NCBI RefSeq assembly: GCF_937616625.2 | Contig: NC_065576.1 | Location: 35,552,628 to 35,616,627, forward strand | Reading direction: 5' to 3' | From: Mercurialis annua | Taxonomy: Eukaryota > Streptophyta > Magnoliopsida > Malpighiales > Euphorbiaceae | DNA: 64,000 nt | In this document: positions 1 to 12,954 of the stretch, piece after piece | Layout: every line of letters starts with the position of its first letter | How positions within the stretch are numbered: the first letter of the stretch is position 1 | Notes under the pieces: generated by a model | What the model saw: the letters and a program-made list of their open reading frames with translations, nothing else | Database searches by the model: none | Told to the model about the DNA's origin: nothing | Translations under genes and position numbers: made by a program

Positions 1-1081
1 ATTCCATTTTTTAACAAATAAAATAAAAATATTTTTGTAATGTTGTCCACTATTTATAAATTTATGTATTCCTACTTTTATTAGGAAAATATTTTATTAA
101 AAAAATAAATTTCTTTCGAAATATTTTTTTGTATGTATATTCATCTAAAATATAAATGTCTTCTTAAATAAAATATTTTGTATATGTTTTCATGTACAAA
201 GTTTTTATATGTGTGAATTAAAAAAAATATTTTATTTTAATCATTAATTTTTTTTTTAAATATGTATATATATATAGAATTTAAATTTATAGAAAAATAT
301 ACTATTTATAAACCGGTTGATCGGTAATTAACAACAATTTTTAACTTGCAAATCCTAAACCTAAACCATCAACCATAAAAATTTAAAATTAAAATCTAAA
401 TGTAAACTCTTGTATAGATTAACCATATATTCCGGTTTGGTTGTTCGGTTTCGGTTCTGTTAATCTGTTTGGTTTCTTACCCACCTTTAGTTTATACATT
501 TCTTTTAGATTCAACTTTAGAGATCATTATTTGCTGTATTTTTAGGTGAAAGCACGCTTTTGTGCAATTTTTTCATTTCTCAAACTCTTGGAAAAGAGAG
601 TTGAACGTTTTTGAAAAAAAAAAAGAATTTCAATTTTTGAATGTCAATGTCGAGCTGGCTTTCTTCCATTTCTTTTGTGGCATGATATATAGTAGGTCTT
701 GATACCAACGAAATGAAAATTTTCTAAATTTGTGTTTATACTTCAAAAACAACTAAAGCAGCGATATATTTATTTAAACCAAAAAAGTAAAATTTGTCTG
801 ATTTTCTCAGCAAATTTATTTTTCCAATTAAAAAAATGCAACCCTGCAAATTTTTAAAAATGAAATAAATAATTTATTATAACTTTTGAAAACTTACCTT
901 TTTAATATACTTGCTTCAATCTAAATAAGGTCTAGATATATATTTGAATCAACTGAATCAAAATTTAATTGACGTAATCAATTTCTTTTTGATATATTGA
1001 AAATTTAGAGAAATACGTTTGAATAAAAATAAAATTATTGAATAACATACCTATGAATTGAGAATAATCCATCAATTAAAA
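1..1081. other. AT-rich intergenic stretch, no gene seen
   Basis: No coding region, RNA gene or bounded element could be supported here. The sequence is very rich in A and T with homopolymer runs and short TA runs. It may be old decayed transposon DNA, but nothing specific is visible. Confidence 0.6.
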
Positions 1082-1757
1082 TATTAAGGGTAAAAGTTTA
1101 ACCCATTATTTGAGCTTGTACCACATAATTAATAACTCACTTTCAAAAAAAAAAATAACTCACTTTCAACCTTATTATCAAAACACAAATGTGTATGTAT
1201 GATTCTAATATTTTGTTACGGGTCTAATTTGACCCTTAATATGAAGCGCAAATATAACCCCAACATCTCCGTTTCTCACAATTTTAACACCTCATTTTGC
1301 TGACCTGTAATTAAAACAGCCAATAAGACGGTGACATGACAATAAACAAACGAAAAAAGATGCATATATGGCTCTAATATTTTTCCACAATTCTACTTTG
1401 ACCCTTGATGTTTCTCGAAGCACAAATATGAACTCAACGTTTCTTTTCTCACAATTTTAACACCCGACTGTTGGAGGTCATATTTATACTTCAAAAAACA
1501 TTAAGGGCTACATCAAACCCATAACAAAACATTAGAGCCATATGTGCATCTTCTTATTTCTTTTTATCAATTAACACAGTATTCTCTATTTCTAGTTATA
1601 TTCAGTTATTGACAAAATTTGGATCCTTGCAGTTTCCGAATTTTTTCATATTGTATATTAATTATTATCAATTAAAAAAATAAATAATACGATCCTTAAT
1701 TAATCAAAATAATTGAAAATTAATTATTTGCTCTGAGTTACAAGTTCAGGAACCAGA
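1082..1757. repeat. 0.67 kb dispersed repeat, copy 1
   Basis: This stretch is repeated in the same orientation at 5313-5976, from 'attaagggtaaaag' at the left to 'acaagttcaggaac' at the right, with scattered substitutions and small indels. Inside it, a block at about 1203-1292 recurs in tandem at about 1372-1467, and about 1360-1405 is partly inverted at about 1500-1555, so the unit holds its own foldback. This looks like a non-autonomous transposable element, but no clear terminal repeats or target duplication were identified, so the class is open. Confidence 0.6.
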
Positions 1758-1899
1758 TGTGAACTTAATATAAATTTAAAATAAACTAATCTAAGTAAGT
1801 TTTTTTGAAAACTGATTTAAAATTTTAAATTAATTTAGTCAAATCAAATTAATTTATTAAAAATTCAAAATAAACGTCTAAATCAACAAGTAAACTAAT

Positions 1900-3345
1900 A
1901 ATAACTATTTAAGATTTTTCATGGGATCATTGTAAATTTAATGTAAATTTAACATAAATTAGTGTCAACTTAATGTAAACTCAAAGTAAATTAATATAAA
2001 ATAAATCCTTAATAATGATTATAAATTATAAATTAACTCACTATAATCAATTCAAATCCACTTTTTCCTTAAACCGAATGTTATCTAAGATGAATTGTAA
2101 ACTTCATGTAAATATAATGTGAACTTAATTTGAAAAAATCTAAAAGAATTTTTTTAATTAGTTGATTTAAATTTACAATTAAATTATTCTAGTTAAATTT
2201 ATTTATTAAAGATTTATACTATTGATGAAAACTCAATATCAAATAAATATAAATTCATCTCAAGTATAATTTTAATAAATTGATTATAAATATATTTATT
2301 CTAATCAAATTAATTCATTAAAAATTTACACTATATAAAATAAAGTTACAAAGTGACAAATAAACTAATATTAAATTAAAAGTACACTTTTTAATATTTT
2401 TTATGGTGGTCTGTGTGAACTTAATGTAAATTTAATATAAATATAATATCATGTTAATATGAACTCAATATAAACTAATATAAATTTTTTTTAGTAAAAT
2501 GATTATAATTTAAAATGAACTTATTCTAGTGAAATTAATTTATTAAAAATTTACACTATCAAAAATAAATTTATAAAGTGAGAAATAAATTAATAGTAAA
2601 ATGAAAGTAAATAGTAGTTGGTATGAACGTAATGCAAATTCAATGTCAAATTAATATAAATTCAATGTAAACTTAATATAAACTCAAAGTAAACTAATTT
2701 AAAATAAATTATTAGTAAACAAATTATAAATCTAATATAACTTACTTTAATCAAATTAATTTATTAAAAACTTGTATATCAATAATAAACTTATTAAGAG
2801 ATAATAAACTAATAGTGAATTGAAAGTATTTTTTTTAAAGAATCTTTACATTATTCGGTGTCAACGTAATATAAACTCAATGTCAACTTAGTATAACTCA
2901 ATTTCAAATTAATATAAACTAAATGTAAATTTAATATAAATTCAATGTCAACTTAATATAAACTCAATGTAAATTTTATATAAACTCAAAATAAACTAAT
3001 CTAAAATAAATTATAAGTAAACAAATTATAAATCTGAAATTAACATACTTTAATCAAATTAATTTATTAAATATTACTATCAATAATAAATATGAAAAGT
3101 GATAAATAAACTAATAGTATATTGAAAGTGAACTATCTAAGGTTTTACTGGAATTAAACCAAATTTTAATTTAAAATAAATTATATAAATTTAATATAAA
3201 CTCAATGTATACTTAATATAAACTCAATGTAAACCAAATTAATTTTACTAAGCGAAAATTTATTTTGTTTAGTAAAAATTAGTTCAAATTAATTTATTTT
3301 AAATTGACGTTCAGTTTATATTGAGTTTATACTTAATATACATTT
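1900..3345. repeat. Degenerate array of short AT-rich units
   Basis: About 1.4 kb is built from diverged variants of a 20-30 bp phrase such as 'aactcaatgtaaacttaat', together with longer phrases about 'caaattaatttattaaaaat' that recur at intervals of roughly 250-300 bp. No open reading frame of note is present. It looks like an old satellite-like or internally repetitive transposon array. Unit length and copy number need a dot plot. Confidence 0.55.
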
Positions 3346-3370
3346 AATTTATTCGGCCAGTAATTTTAAT

Positions 3371-4390
3371 GGCTTAATCACCAAAAAATGCGAAACCTTT
3401 GCGGAATGTTTCAATTACAGTCGAACCTTTTAAAATCACCAAATTTAGCAATTTTCACATATTCTGTTCCTTTTTCAGCCTTTTGCGAACCAAACCGGAT
3501 TTGCTGCGTTCGTGTCATCCCAACCAGCAATGACTCATTAAAATGTCGTCGCATGCAGATGACATGGCACATGTTTGAGCAACTAACCGAACTCGGTCTG
3601 AACCAACAACTAACCGAGGTCACCCTAACCCATGAAACGAAACGCTGCAGTTTTGTTCTAATTTAGAAGGAGAAAACGTTGCGTTCCATTTTCCCCCCAA
3701 ACTCAATTTCTTTTTTCCTCTTCGACATTTCATCTTCTCAATCTCCTCTTCTCTAACCTAAAATACCTCTAAAAGAAAAGAAAACCCTAATGTCTCACAT
3801 AAATGCACTGAAACAAGTCGGTTTTTGAATAATTTATTCCTCATTTCTGTGCACATAGATGGCGACTGATAAACCGAAGAATTACATGTTAGTAATTGAC
3901 TTTTATTATCCTCGTTTGAATAGGAATTTTAGAATTAGGGCTTTTAAGCAATTTTGGTTTTGAGTTTCCTTTTTTGAAGTAATCTTGCTTGTTTGTAAGA
4001 ATTAGGTTTATTTTTGTAATTAAATTCTATTTTCAAAGGTATTTTAGGTTAGAGAAGAGAGTGAGAAGATGAAATGTCAAAGAGGGAAAATGAAGTTGAG
4101 TTTGAGGGGAAAAAATGAAACGCATCATTTCGTTCATGGGTTAGGGCGAGTTACTGGTTGAGACCGAGTTCGGTTAGTTTCTCAAACATGTGCCATGTCA
4201 TTTGTAATGCGACGACGTTTTAATGAGTATGCTGACTGAGATGACACAAGGGCGGTAAATTCGGCTTGGTTCGCAAAAAGCTGAAAAAGAAACAGAATAT
4301 GTGAAAAATGGCTAAATTTGGTGATTTTAAAAGATTTAGCTATAATTGAAACATCCCGCAAAGGTTTGACATTTTTTTAGTGATTAAGCC
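3371..4390. mobile_element. Foldback (Mutator-type) MITE, about 1.0 kb
   Basis: The two ends are long inverted repeats: GGCTTAATCACCAAAAAATG at 3371 matches the reverse complement of the right end at 4390, and the match runs inward for roughly 350-400 bp on each side (about 3371-3775 against 4035-4390) around a loop of about 260 bp. The flanks TAATTTTAAT and TAATTTAAT are a near 9-10 bp target duplication with a 1-base length difference. The GGCTTAAT end is shared with elements at 14176 and 26022. Open frames in the arms are mirror images of each other and are not taken as genes. Confidence 0.8.
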
Positions 4391-5312
4391 TAATTTAATT
4401 TAATTAAGTTAATTGAAATGTATAATTATTTTAATAAAATATTATTTTAAAAATATTAATTCATTTTTTGCCTTTTCCTTTTATAAAATACTCAATACTA
4501 AGTATTGAAGGACAAATTGTTTTGCACAAGTTGTTTTTACACCTGTCAAGAATCTTATCACCTTAAATCATCTATTTTTTTGTTATCTTTCCCATAAACA
4601 TAAATTGATAATAAAAAATTATATAACCAGAGTACTCTAGTCTAAAGCAATCTAAAGTCCATCTCAACTAATGGCTTGAAATTCTAGACTTCTTATTCTA
4701 TCGAATGTCAAACTTCATATATCAACATAAGATCGTTTTTAGTGTTGAAATCATTCACAACTCCAATTGAACAACCAATTGTCTTATGAGTCGATTTCAA
4801 ATAACCTCCATTGAAGAAACCAATCAATAATGTCACGCCACCACATCACCATCGATAAAAGCTCGTAGTCTCTCGTTTTGTCTCTACACTCCAATTCAGA
4901 ACATCCATCGTCAAAAGATGGTTTCAGTCAGCATTTTGTCGATAAATAGAAAATTATCATTGAGAAATTAAATGAAATTATAAATGTTTAACTAATAAAT
5001 CTTACTTACTTTGTCGAATTAATCAAACACCAATCACTGTCAGATCTTTATCTCTTAGGAGGTGGCTGAGCGCTGTGCCGCCGATCCGACCAAAACAACA
5101 ACACCAGATTTTTTCAATTTATTTTAGTTCAGTTAAGTTTTGAAGAAAGGGGTAAAAATGTCTTATTTTATGTTAAAACTAACTTATTTTAGACTAGGAG
5201 GGAATTGTGAATTTTTTCTTTTTTATTGATAGACTACTGCCAAAATAAAAAAAGTTAAGGTAAAAATAAACATGGTACCACTTTTAGGAGATTTGTGTAC
5301 ATTACCCCAAAA
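4391..5312. other. Intergenic stretch, nothing recognised
   Basis: No gene, RNA or bounded repeat could be supported. A moderately GC-richer patch near 4840-5110 has no long frame and no recognisable protein similarity. Confidence 0.5.
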
Positions 5313-5976
5313 GATTAGGGTAAAAGTCCAACCCGTTACTTAAACTTGTGACACATAATAATTAATAACTCATTTTGAACCATATTATTTAAAAATAAAA
5401 TATATATGACTCTAATATTCTATTACGACTCTGCTTGACCCTTAAAATATTTTGAAGCGCAAATATAACCCAAACATTTTTATTTCTCACAATTTTAATA
5501 CCTTATACTGACGTGAAATTAAAAAAGCCAATAAGACGGTGACGTGTTAATAAACAAACGAAAAAAGATATATATATGGTTTTTTTCTATGAGTCTACTA
5601 TGGCCCTTCATGTTTACTGAAGCACAATTATAACTTCAATATTTTATTTTCTCACAAGTTTAACACCCGACTGCTGGGGTCATATTTATGCTTCCAAAAA
5701 ATATTAAGGGCTAAAGTAGACTCATGACAAAAACATTAAAGCCATATACGCATCTTTTTCTTTTATCAATTAAGGCAATATTCTCTATATTTAGATCAAT
5801 TAACGACAATACTCTTTATATTTAGTTAATGATAGAATTCGATCATCTCAGTTTCCGAGTTTGTTCATAATATATATTCTTATTATCAATTAATAAAATA
5901 AAAGAATATGATCCTTAATTAATCAAAAAGGTCAAAAGTATGTTATTCAATCCAAATTACAAGTTCAGGAACCAAA
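5313..5976. repeat. 0.67 kb dispersed repeat, copy 2
   Basis: This is the second, same-orientation copy of the repeat at 1082-1757, ending at 'acaagttcaggaaccaaacc'. It lies just upstream of the promoter of the lysine-rich protein gene. The copies differ by substitutions and short indels and are clearly not a recent duplication. Confidence 0.6.
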
Positions 5977-6084
5977 CCGACCCTTTTCTCAAAAAAACAA
6001 GTAGAAAAACAAGCTAAAAAGGAGAAATATAGAAGAAGACCAATGCACCTATCCTGTGTTTTCTTCGAAGTGTGGATCCTTGTT

Positions 6085-6122
6085 TGAACGACACGTGTCA
6101 CTAGTTTGTCTTATAAATACAC
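6085..6122 (+). promoter_or_regulatory. Predicted promoter: G-box and TATA box
   Basis: A perfect palindrome GACACGTGTC (6090-6099) contains the G-box core CACGTG, a site for bZIP and bHLH factors and part of ABA-response elements. TATAAATA follows at 6112-6119, about 20 bp downstream. Transcription is inferred to start near 6140-6150, upstream of a pyrimidine- and AGAGA-rich leader. The first coding exon of the lysine-rich protein gene lies about 1.2 kb further on. Confidence 0.6.
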
Positions 6123-6139
6123 TTTGCCATTCCGCTTCT

Positions 6140-7347
6140 CGCATTTTCTCTGCCCTTTTAGGGTGTGTTTTTCTCTTGAGGACTCAATTATCGAACCCAC
6201 AAGCCAAATCTAGAGAGAGAAAGTTAGAGAGAGAAAGCTAGAGAATAAAAAAGAAAAAAAAAACAAACAACAAAACCCTCTTCTTCTTCGAAAGATCTGT
6301 TAAGAAAAAAAAACCCATTTTTTTCATATTTAGATACAAAGCCAACGCAACAGGTAGCTTGCTACATGGATTCTGTATCATCATAATAATAATCTTAATA
6401 ATAATTTTGATAATTTTAATAAAAATATTAATAGTAATAATAATAGATCTCACCAATCTCTTTTACACATTGTCTTTCTCATCTTACTTTAAGATTTTCA
6501 TTCCAACTTTTTCTAAAAAATTTCTGTTTTTTTAAGCTCACCCTCAAATTTTTCTTCTTTTTTCCACCGAATTCTTGGGTTTTGTAGCTCTTGCAAAATT
6601 GGGATTAGGGTTTCTTTTTATTTTCTGAAGTGTGTGGTTGCTGGTTATAAAGTGGTAAGCTTTTTTTGGTTTTAGGGTTTGATCAGATCCTCCTCAAGAA
6701 TCAACCCTAATTCTGAATTTTTGTGGGGATATTGGGGTTATGATTGGAAATCTGTACATAGTGTGATTTCAAGATTGGATTTTTATAAGTAAAGTTGAGA
6801 TTTTGGGATCAGTAGCTGGGGTTCTGATTCTGCACATTTAGCTAGTGGAGAGGTCTGTGATTATGGATGTTTTGGGTTTGAGTTTTGATTCATATGGTTT
6901 AAGAGAATTCAATTTTTGCTTATGACCAGGTTCTGATTTCTCTGTTGCCCTAGTGATGAACTCAAACTGTCTGGAGCTTCAGCATTTCAAAAAAGTCTTC
7001 AGCTGGACATAGATTGGTTTCAACACATTTGGTTGTTATTGTTGTTCATTACTGCAGAATTTAGCATTTAAAAGCTTTATCTGAGACCCTCTTTCCCAAG
7101 TCAAACTCTAATTGAGAATTGAGGTTCTGTGAATAAGAGTTTAGTTTTGAAGTTTTGTGGCTGGCTGCAGTTGTTTTTGGAGGAGTATGGAGTGAGTCTC
7201 AAGCAGGACATGACTGCAAGGACATTGTGCATGGACAAGAGCATGTTGTTGGGTCTGTTCCTGTGTTGGAACAACAGCTTAGGGATCTAAGAGAAGCATT
7301 TTGCTTTGTGCAGACATACCACTTTCCTAGTTTCTGGAGCAAGTGAA
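6140..7347 (+). other. 5' leader of lysine-rich gene with likely leader intron
   Basis: The leader probably contains an intron. A good donor (CAG|GTAGCT) lies at 6353/6354, another (GTGGTAAGC) near 6652, and a good acceptor (TTTGTGCAG) ends at 7312, 36 bp before the start codon. Splicing from either donor would remove a short upstream reading frame at 7155-7346. TAGGGTTT telo-box-like motifs occur at about 6606 and 6672. The leader also carries GA-rich and AT-rich simple sequence. Donor choice cannot be settled without transcripts. Confidence 0.5.
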
Positions 7348-10300
7348 ATGTCTCGCTGCTTTCCTTTTCCACCTCCAGGATATGAAAAGAAGGCCAGGGT
7401 TGATGATACAGACTTACTAAAAAAGGTTTTTGTCATTTCATTCATTGATTGCACTTGATAGCTTGCGTTGTGTTCATGTTTCATCTCCTTTTCTGGTGAT
7501 TCTATGCACTTGTTTAATATTGATTCACATAATGCATGTGACTTAACTTTGCAAAGTTTGTTCGAATTTGGAAATTTGGTACATGACAATTCCAACAGTA
7601 AGAAAAATGGAATATTTTATGACATTATTGATACTGGTTTGTAGACAGCCTTAAGAATAATGTCAAAGGTGATTAGAGATAAAGACTAGGAACATAATTG
7701 TACTTAGACATCAAGTAGCTGCAATAGTTTGACAAACCTTTAAAATTCTGGTTTATATCAACATAATGTTTCATTAAGGTCCTGACTGTGCATGCAGTAT
7801 ATGGTAGATACAATTTGGTTCAGCTTTGGACTTGAGATGATTTGATCCTTCCATATAGTTAGTGCTGCACTGAATCCATGTACATATTTCAAAATATTCT
7901 TACTGAGACTACCATCTTAAGTAGTTCAAAAATAGTAGTTTTACGTGTGCATATACTGCTACTCCAATGTTCTCTCTTTTCACTCGTGCGATGAGGGTGA
8001 AGTACATTTTCAGAAGCTCTAGGAGATTGTTTTCTAATGACTGTTAGAATTAAGTATGGTATAATTGATGTTCCGATTATGGCCATGCTTTGCATACAAG
8101 TAAAATTCCAGGTGTTAACTTGCTAATCTAATTGGAAAGCATGTTAAAATGTTTCCCTTTTCATATTTCTGGTGTGATTGTTTATCGACGGTCGATTGCT
8201 AGTAAGTGGAATATAGGGTTTTCTTGATTGATATTACTATTTCTTACTAGGAAAAAGTAATCTATATTTATCATGAGGCATGCCCTGTAAAGGGTCTGCA
8301 TACAAGTGTTAACTATTTTACAACTTCTTTTTTGCTGCAAATAGTTTTGTTATCTGATGCTGTATTAGGCCATTGTTATATTTTGGCGGGCAAATAAGAA
8401 GAAAACATTTGAGAGGTTATATATATTAGGAGTCATGGGCTTTTTTGAATGATAGCAAATGAAAGTTGCAGTAAAGTGTTCTTTTTTCCTTTTTCAAATT
8501 CGACATATCTTATTTTCTTATTGAAGATATCTTTGTTGTAATATGATTTTGCATTTGAATATTAGGTGGCTTATTTGGATGGTTTTCTATACCTTGTGGA
8601 ATTTCTTGGCACTATTCAACTGGAAAAAAAAGTTCAAATTACAAAATTTTCTGCTTGGGTTTATTATCTAGGTTTATAGATGTTTGGGAAAAGACAATAA
8701 ATAAATTAACAGGATCCCACTAATGAGAGGTAACAGGCAAGTGAGTCGTGACACTTACAAACATACATGAGTCCATCTCTGTATATCTTGTTACTAAAAG
8801 TGATGTTATTCAGAAGCATATAACATATATATATCAAGTCTCGAACTTTCTTTATTAGTTTATCACTGCGCCAAGGAATTACGTAGTAGTATGTGAAGTG
8901 TCAGTTTAATTTCATGGCGTCTAGTATGGGAAGTGTCAGTTTAATTTCATAGCGTCTAGTTAGGTCATTAGGTAGAAGTAAGGGAAGTGTCAGTTTACTT
9001 TCATGACATTTATCTAGGCCATTAATCAACATTCGTACAAATTTAATCTGTCCATTCTAAATTTCTTTTTATGATTAATGGAAAATGGAGGTAAGGAAGA
9101 TTTGTTTTCTCTGGAAGGGAAGGCTAATTTGAAGTCTCATCACATACTTGGGAAGGATATATATATCACTAAATTGGGTTGAAACTCATTGTAATAAACA
9201 TAGGTCTTGTCTAAAAATATACTTCATTGGCCATAATGGAAAATAAAGGAAAAGAAGATATGTTTTCCCTGGATTTCTTCTTCTGGGATGGAATCGTAGA
9301 GTAATAATACTAAATTGTATGTGAACTCATGGTAGTAGGGTCATTACTGATATGCCTCCTTTTTGATAGAGGCAAAACAGCTGGTATCCTCTTATTTGCT
9401 TTACAAAGTAGGTGGACAAGTGTGTGAAGGGAAAGCACTGTGATTGTATTTTAAGGAGAGGAGTTCCTTGTCAAAGTAGGGGGTCAATGGCTTGATAGCT
9501 TTTCAATCGCCATCTATTGAATTGTTTAGAATGTGTTTTGCAAGCTGCTACAAATTTCATTTTACATATGATGTGTTATTTGATGCTATTTTCTGAATCT
9601 AATAGTCAAACTTGATTTGCTACTTTCTGGTACTGTCATCAGTAATCTTGTGTATGATCAACCGTTTATTCTGCAGCATTGTTTGCACAGAATAATGAGT
9701 TTCGTTGATCTAATTTGAAGGAAAAACAGAATAGTTTGTGTTTTCATAGTCTCGACTCCAATTGATCGTTCAGGGAGAGAGTTCTCTTAACTTTCAGGAA
9801 TTTCTCTTGCTATTTTGTACCGGAGTGCTGTTCTGCCCTTGGCAAATTGAAGAAGAAGAAAATTTTAAACATTGTTATATCTATTTCATCTCTCCTTCCA
9901 ACATACCCAACGTGGAATAACGTATAGTTTTTGTGATATTCGGTTTTGTTTACTTTTACCCTTTCAAGTGAAACGTCAACTTGTACCTTTTTTTGTCTTT
10001 GCCTTTAGATTGAGAGGACTGTTTAATCATTTTCTGTCACTGTTAAGAGCAACGTATATATTCGTTTGCTGTGCTGTCTTATAGTGTCTGTGTAGCTTTG
10101 ACAAAAATTACATGTATTACCTACTTTTTTTTGTTAATTTGATCTCAATGATCTGATAACAAATGAATGGTTGAATATTCATGAATTTAATTATAGCATC
10201 AGTTACAAAGTTGAGAAGGCATGTGTTGAACTTCTTAAACATCAAGACTTTCAAATTGAGTCACTTCTCCATGAACTAGCTATAGTTTTTTCATCTGCAA

Positions 10301-12954
10301 GATATTCATTTTGGCATTTTCCATGATTGTTATTTTTTGTTTGTTTATTTAGTTATTTCTTTTGATCAAGAAAGGGGGATCGCAGGACTTGAACTCGAGA
10401 ACTATAGCGGATGCTATGGCATTCGTCCCTTTAGACTGATGGGTTCAGGATTAATATCTAGTAACTCTTTTGTTGTTGCTGGTGACTTTTAATGTTTACA
10501 TGGATTTTTGTCATAACTTGTGTATGCGTTATCCAACTTGTTAGAGTAGACAGAGAATCACTGTATCCATTGCCAATGCATCTCCTTTTTGGATTTACAT
10601 CACCTTCACAAAATAAACTGATTGAATTCCTTTCAAAATCATAATACTTTTGATATGAATTATTTGAATTAATTGAATTTTAAGTTGAATTGAATTTATT
10701 ATCAATTATGTGAACGTTACATGACCTTGTAGGGTGAAGTATGACTGGCTGACTGTAATTGGACTCGGAGTCCTGATTAGGATATTCTTGTATATTATTT
10801 ATTTTGCAATCTGAACATGATGATAATGTTATTTTCAGGAGAAACACAAGGAGAAAAAGCACGGTAAAGATAAGAAAGACAATGAAAAGAGAGAGGGTAA
10901 AGAGAAAAGAGATAAAGATAGAAGTAAAGACAAACATAGAGAGAAGAAAGACCGAAAGGAGAAGCACAAAGACAAGGATAGAGATAAGGATAAGGATAAA
11001 AACCATTCTTCAGAAGAGAAGAAATTTGAAGGGCAATCAGGGTACTACAATGGAGAAAAGTGTGGGTCAGTCAACCTACAGAATAGAGAGACCGGAGATT
11101 CGGTACATGTGGAGGAATTGGCTAGAAGAATCAGAAATGAAGATAGAGCATCAGGAAGTCAAATGTTTCCAAAAGTTGTTGCTACAGATAAAAGAAGAGT
11201 TGATGTACGGGAAATGGTGGTGGAGGGAGATCAAAGAAAAGGTCTGGTGCTGGAAAGAGATCAAAGAAAAGGCGAGGTACGAGGAATGTTGGTGGAAAGA
11301 GATCAAGGAAAAGGGGAGGTACGGGGAATGGTGGTGGAGAGAGAACAAGAAAAAGGCGACGTACGGGGAATGGTGATGGAGAGAGATCAAGGAAAATGGG
11401 AGGTACGGGGAATGGTGGTGGAGAGAAGTATCAATAATCATTTCCAGGAAAAAGAGAAAGCAAGCAGTAAGAATTTGGTGGCAGCAGAGAGAATTGTCAG
11501 TAATCACTCCCAGGAAAAAGACAGTCTTAAGAATAAGACAACACTGGTGGTGGGGAGAAGTTTCAGTAACTTTGAAGAGCATAGGAAAGTCAACGGGCAA
11601 AGAAATCATGTCAACGCAACTGGTCTTGAAAAACCATTTGGTCAAAATTCCTTTGGAATGGATCAAGAGAGAGTTGAAGGAATTGTCAAATTGGTGGAGA
11701 AGAAAGATGCTGAGAAGCAGATGGAGGGGAAAGTGAAGAATGGGCAGAAGGAGTATGATAGTAAGGGTGACAAGCACAAAACTAAAGACCGAGAAAAGAG
11801 TAGAAAATCTAAGCATAAAGACCGGTCTAAGGAAGAGAAAAAGGAGAAGACAAAGGAGATAAAAGAACCAAGTAAGGAGCAGCCTATATTGAAAGAAAAT
11901 TCCTCTAAACTGAAAGAGAGTAGAAAGGACCCACTAGATTTCCGGAATAACATATCACCAGGGGCATTAAAATTAAGCAGTGTAAGTCCTGCTGCCGAGG
12001 CAATTCTGGGGAAACGGAAGGAGCCTGAGAGAAATGGACATTTACTTGGTGAGTCCTTTCCTGTATTGTACAATTATCACAATGCAGCTCTCTATTTTGT
12101 GTGTTTATTGGAACCTAGTGTGATAGTATGTCATCACTTCAATTAGACGATCCAATATCTAATTACCAGTTATGGTGCTATAGTAATGGTATGTTTTCCC
12201 ACTCTTGAAGCACTCGAATTAAAATCCCTCTCAAGTTGTTGTCATTGCTTTTCAGGCTCTTGTCTTGATTCTATTTATTTTTATTTTAAATTCTTTTGCT
12301 TGTGTACAAGTGTGGTGGCTGGCCAGGGGGGTGAATGAGGTTACTTGTATTTTACAAATGTTATCTCCATTTACTGTATTTTGTATCTTATTCTTTGAAC
12401 TTCTTACAGATGCTGAGATTCGGCCTAGTAAGTTTCCAAGACCTGCGTCTTCCTCTCCCTTGGTGGTAGAAAATGGAAAGAAATTAGAAATGTGCCAAAC
12501 TGCTGTTCGATTTGTATCTGAGAAACAAGGGCTAGGCAATAGTCACGGAGTGGATATTAAGGAACAAAAGATCAATGGTTTTATAAAACCACAACAGAAA
12601 ATTAATGGCTTGATTACGGCAGGGCAGAAGATTAATGGTTTGATAGCCGAACGATCTCATATATCTTCAACAAAGTCGTCAGCTGTTGGCGTTCCAGCTG
12701 GTGAGAATGGTGAAGCAGTTCCGAAACCACCACACCCTGACATGAAGTACCTTAGTCGGATACTTTCTATACCAAAGATGGAGGAATGTCTTGATGTGGA
12801 TGACCAAGAATGGCTGCTCAGCTGTAATCATCCGCGGTCAACAATACCCAGCAGGGGTTCTCCCGGGATTGATGGAGCACAGCAAGTATGGGCAGAAACA
12901 CTACGGATAGAATCTGCCGATATTTCAGCGCTTCCATATGTGATTCCTTACTGA
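7348..12954 (+). CDS. Lysine-rich nuclear-type protein of unknown function
   Basis: Three coding exons join in phase: 7348-7425, 10839-12048 and 12410-12954, giving 610 residues. All junctions have GT-AG sites. The first exon encodes a short MSRCFPFPPPGYEKK start that I recall as a conserved N-terminus in plant proteins often labelled 'myb-like protein X'; that label is weak and no Myb domain is visible. Residues about 27-85 are a dense K/E/D/R tract, likely disordered or helical and rich in nuclear-localisation-type clusters. Residues about 150-226 are a coding minisatellite. A KINGLI motif recurs three times near 482-512. The segment near 538-566 (HPDMKYLSRILSIPKMEECL and on) looks like a folded, conserved C-terminal motif. 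Intron 1 is unusually long (3.4 kb). A nuclear role in RNA or chromatin is inference only. Confidence 0.8.
8895..9010. repeat. Three short repeats inside intron 1
   Basis: The phrase GAAGTGTCAGTTTAATTTCA occurs at about 8895 and 8930 and again with one change at about 8983, the first two copies being about 35 bp apart. They lie in the first intron of the lysine-rich gene. No function is evident. Confidence 0.6.
11213..11435 (+). repeat. Coding minisatellite in exon 2 of the lysine-rich gene
   Basis: About five diverged, in-frame units of roughly 42-45 bp encode variants of a 14-15 residue phrase (for example RDQRKGEVRGMVVE). Units differ by substitutions and short indels in multiples of three, so the frame is kept. 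Such arrays commonly vary in length between individuals. Confidence 0.75.

Noticed and set aside
3388..3666. 92-codon frame on + and its mirror on -
   Set aside because: Both lie in one arm of the foldback element and are matched by the opposite arm; no protein family recognised.
6056..6241. Short frame over the G-box and TATA region
   Set aside because: It starts upstream of the predicted transcription start and has no recognisable product.
7155..7346. Upstream reading frame before the lysine-rich gene
   Set aside because: Most of it lies before the probable leader-intron acceptor at 7312 and would be spliced out.
10370..10445. Possible tRNA-like or Pol III box sequence in intron 1 of the lysine-rich gene
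   Set aside because: No cloverleaf could be formed and the A and B boxes do not fit.
10680..11006. Hydrophobic 108-codon minus-strand frame
   Set aside because: Antisense of the K/E/D-rich tract; the hydrophobic look comes from reverse-complemented AAG/GAT codons.
11151..11816. 221-codon frame on the minus strand
   Set aside because: It is the antisense of the Lys/Glu-rich exon, whose composition keeps opposite frames open.
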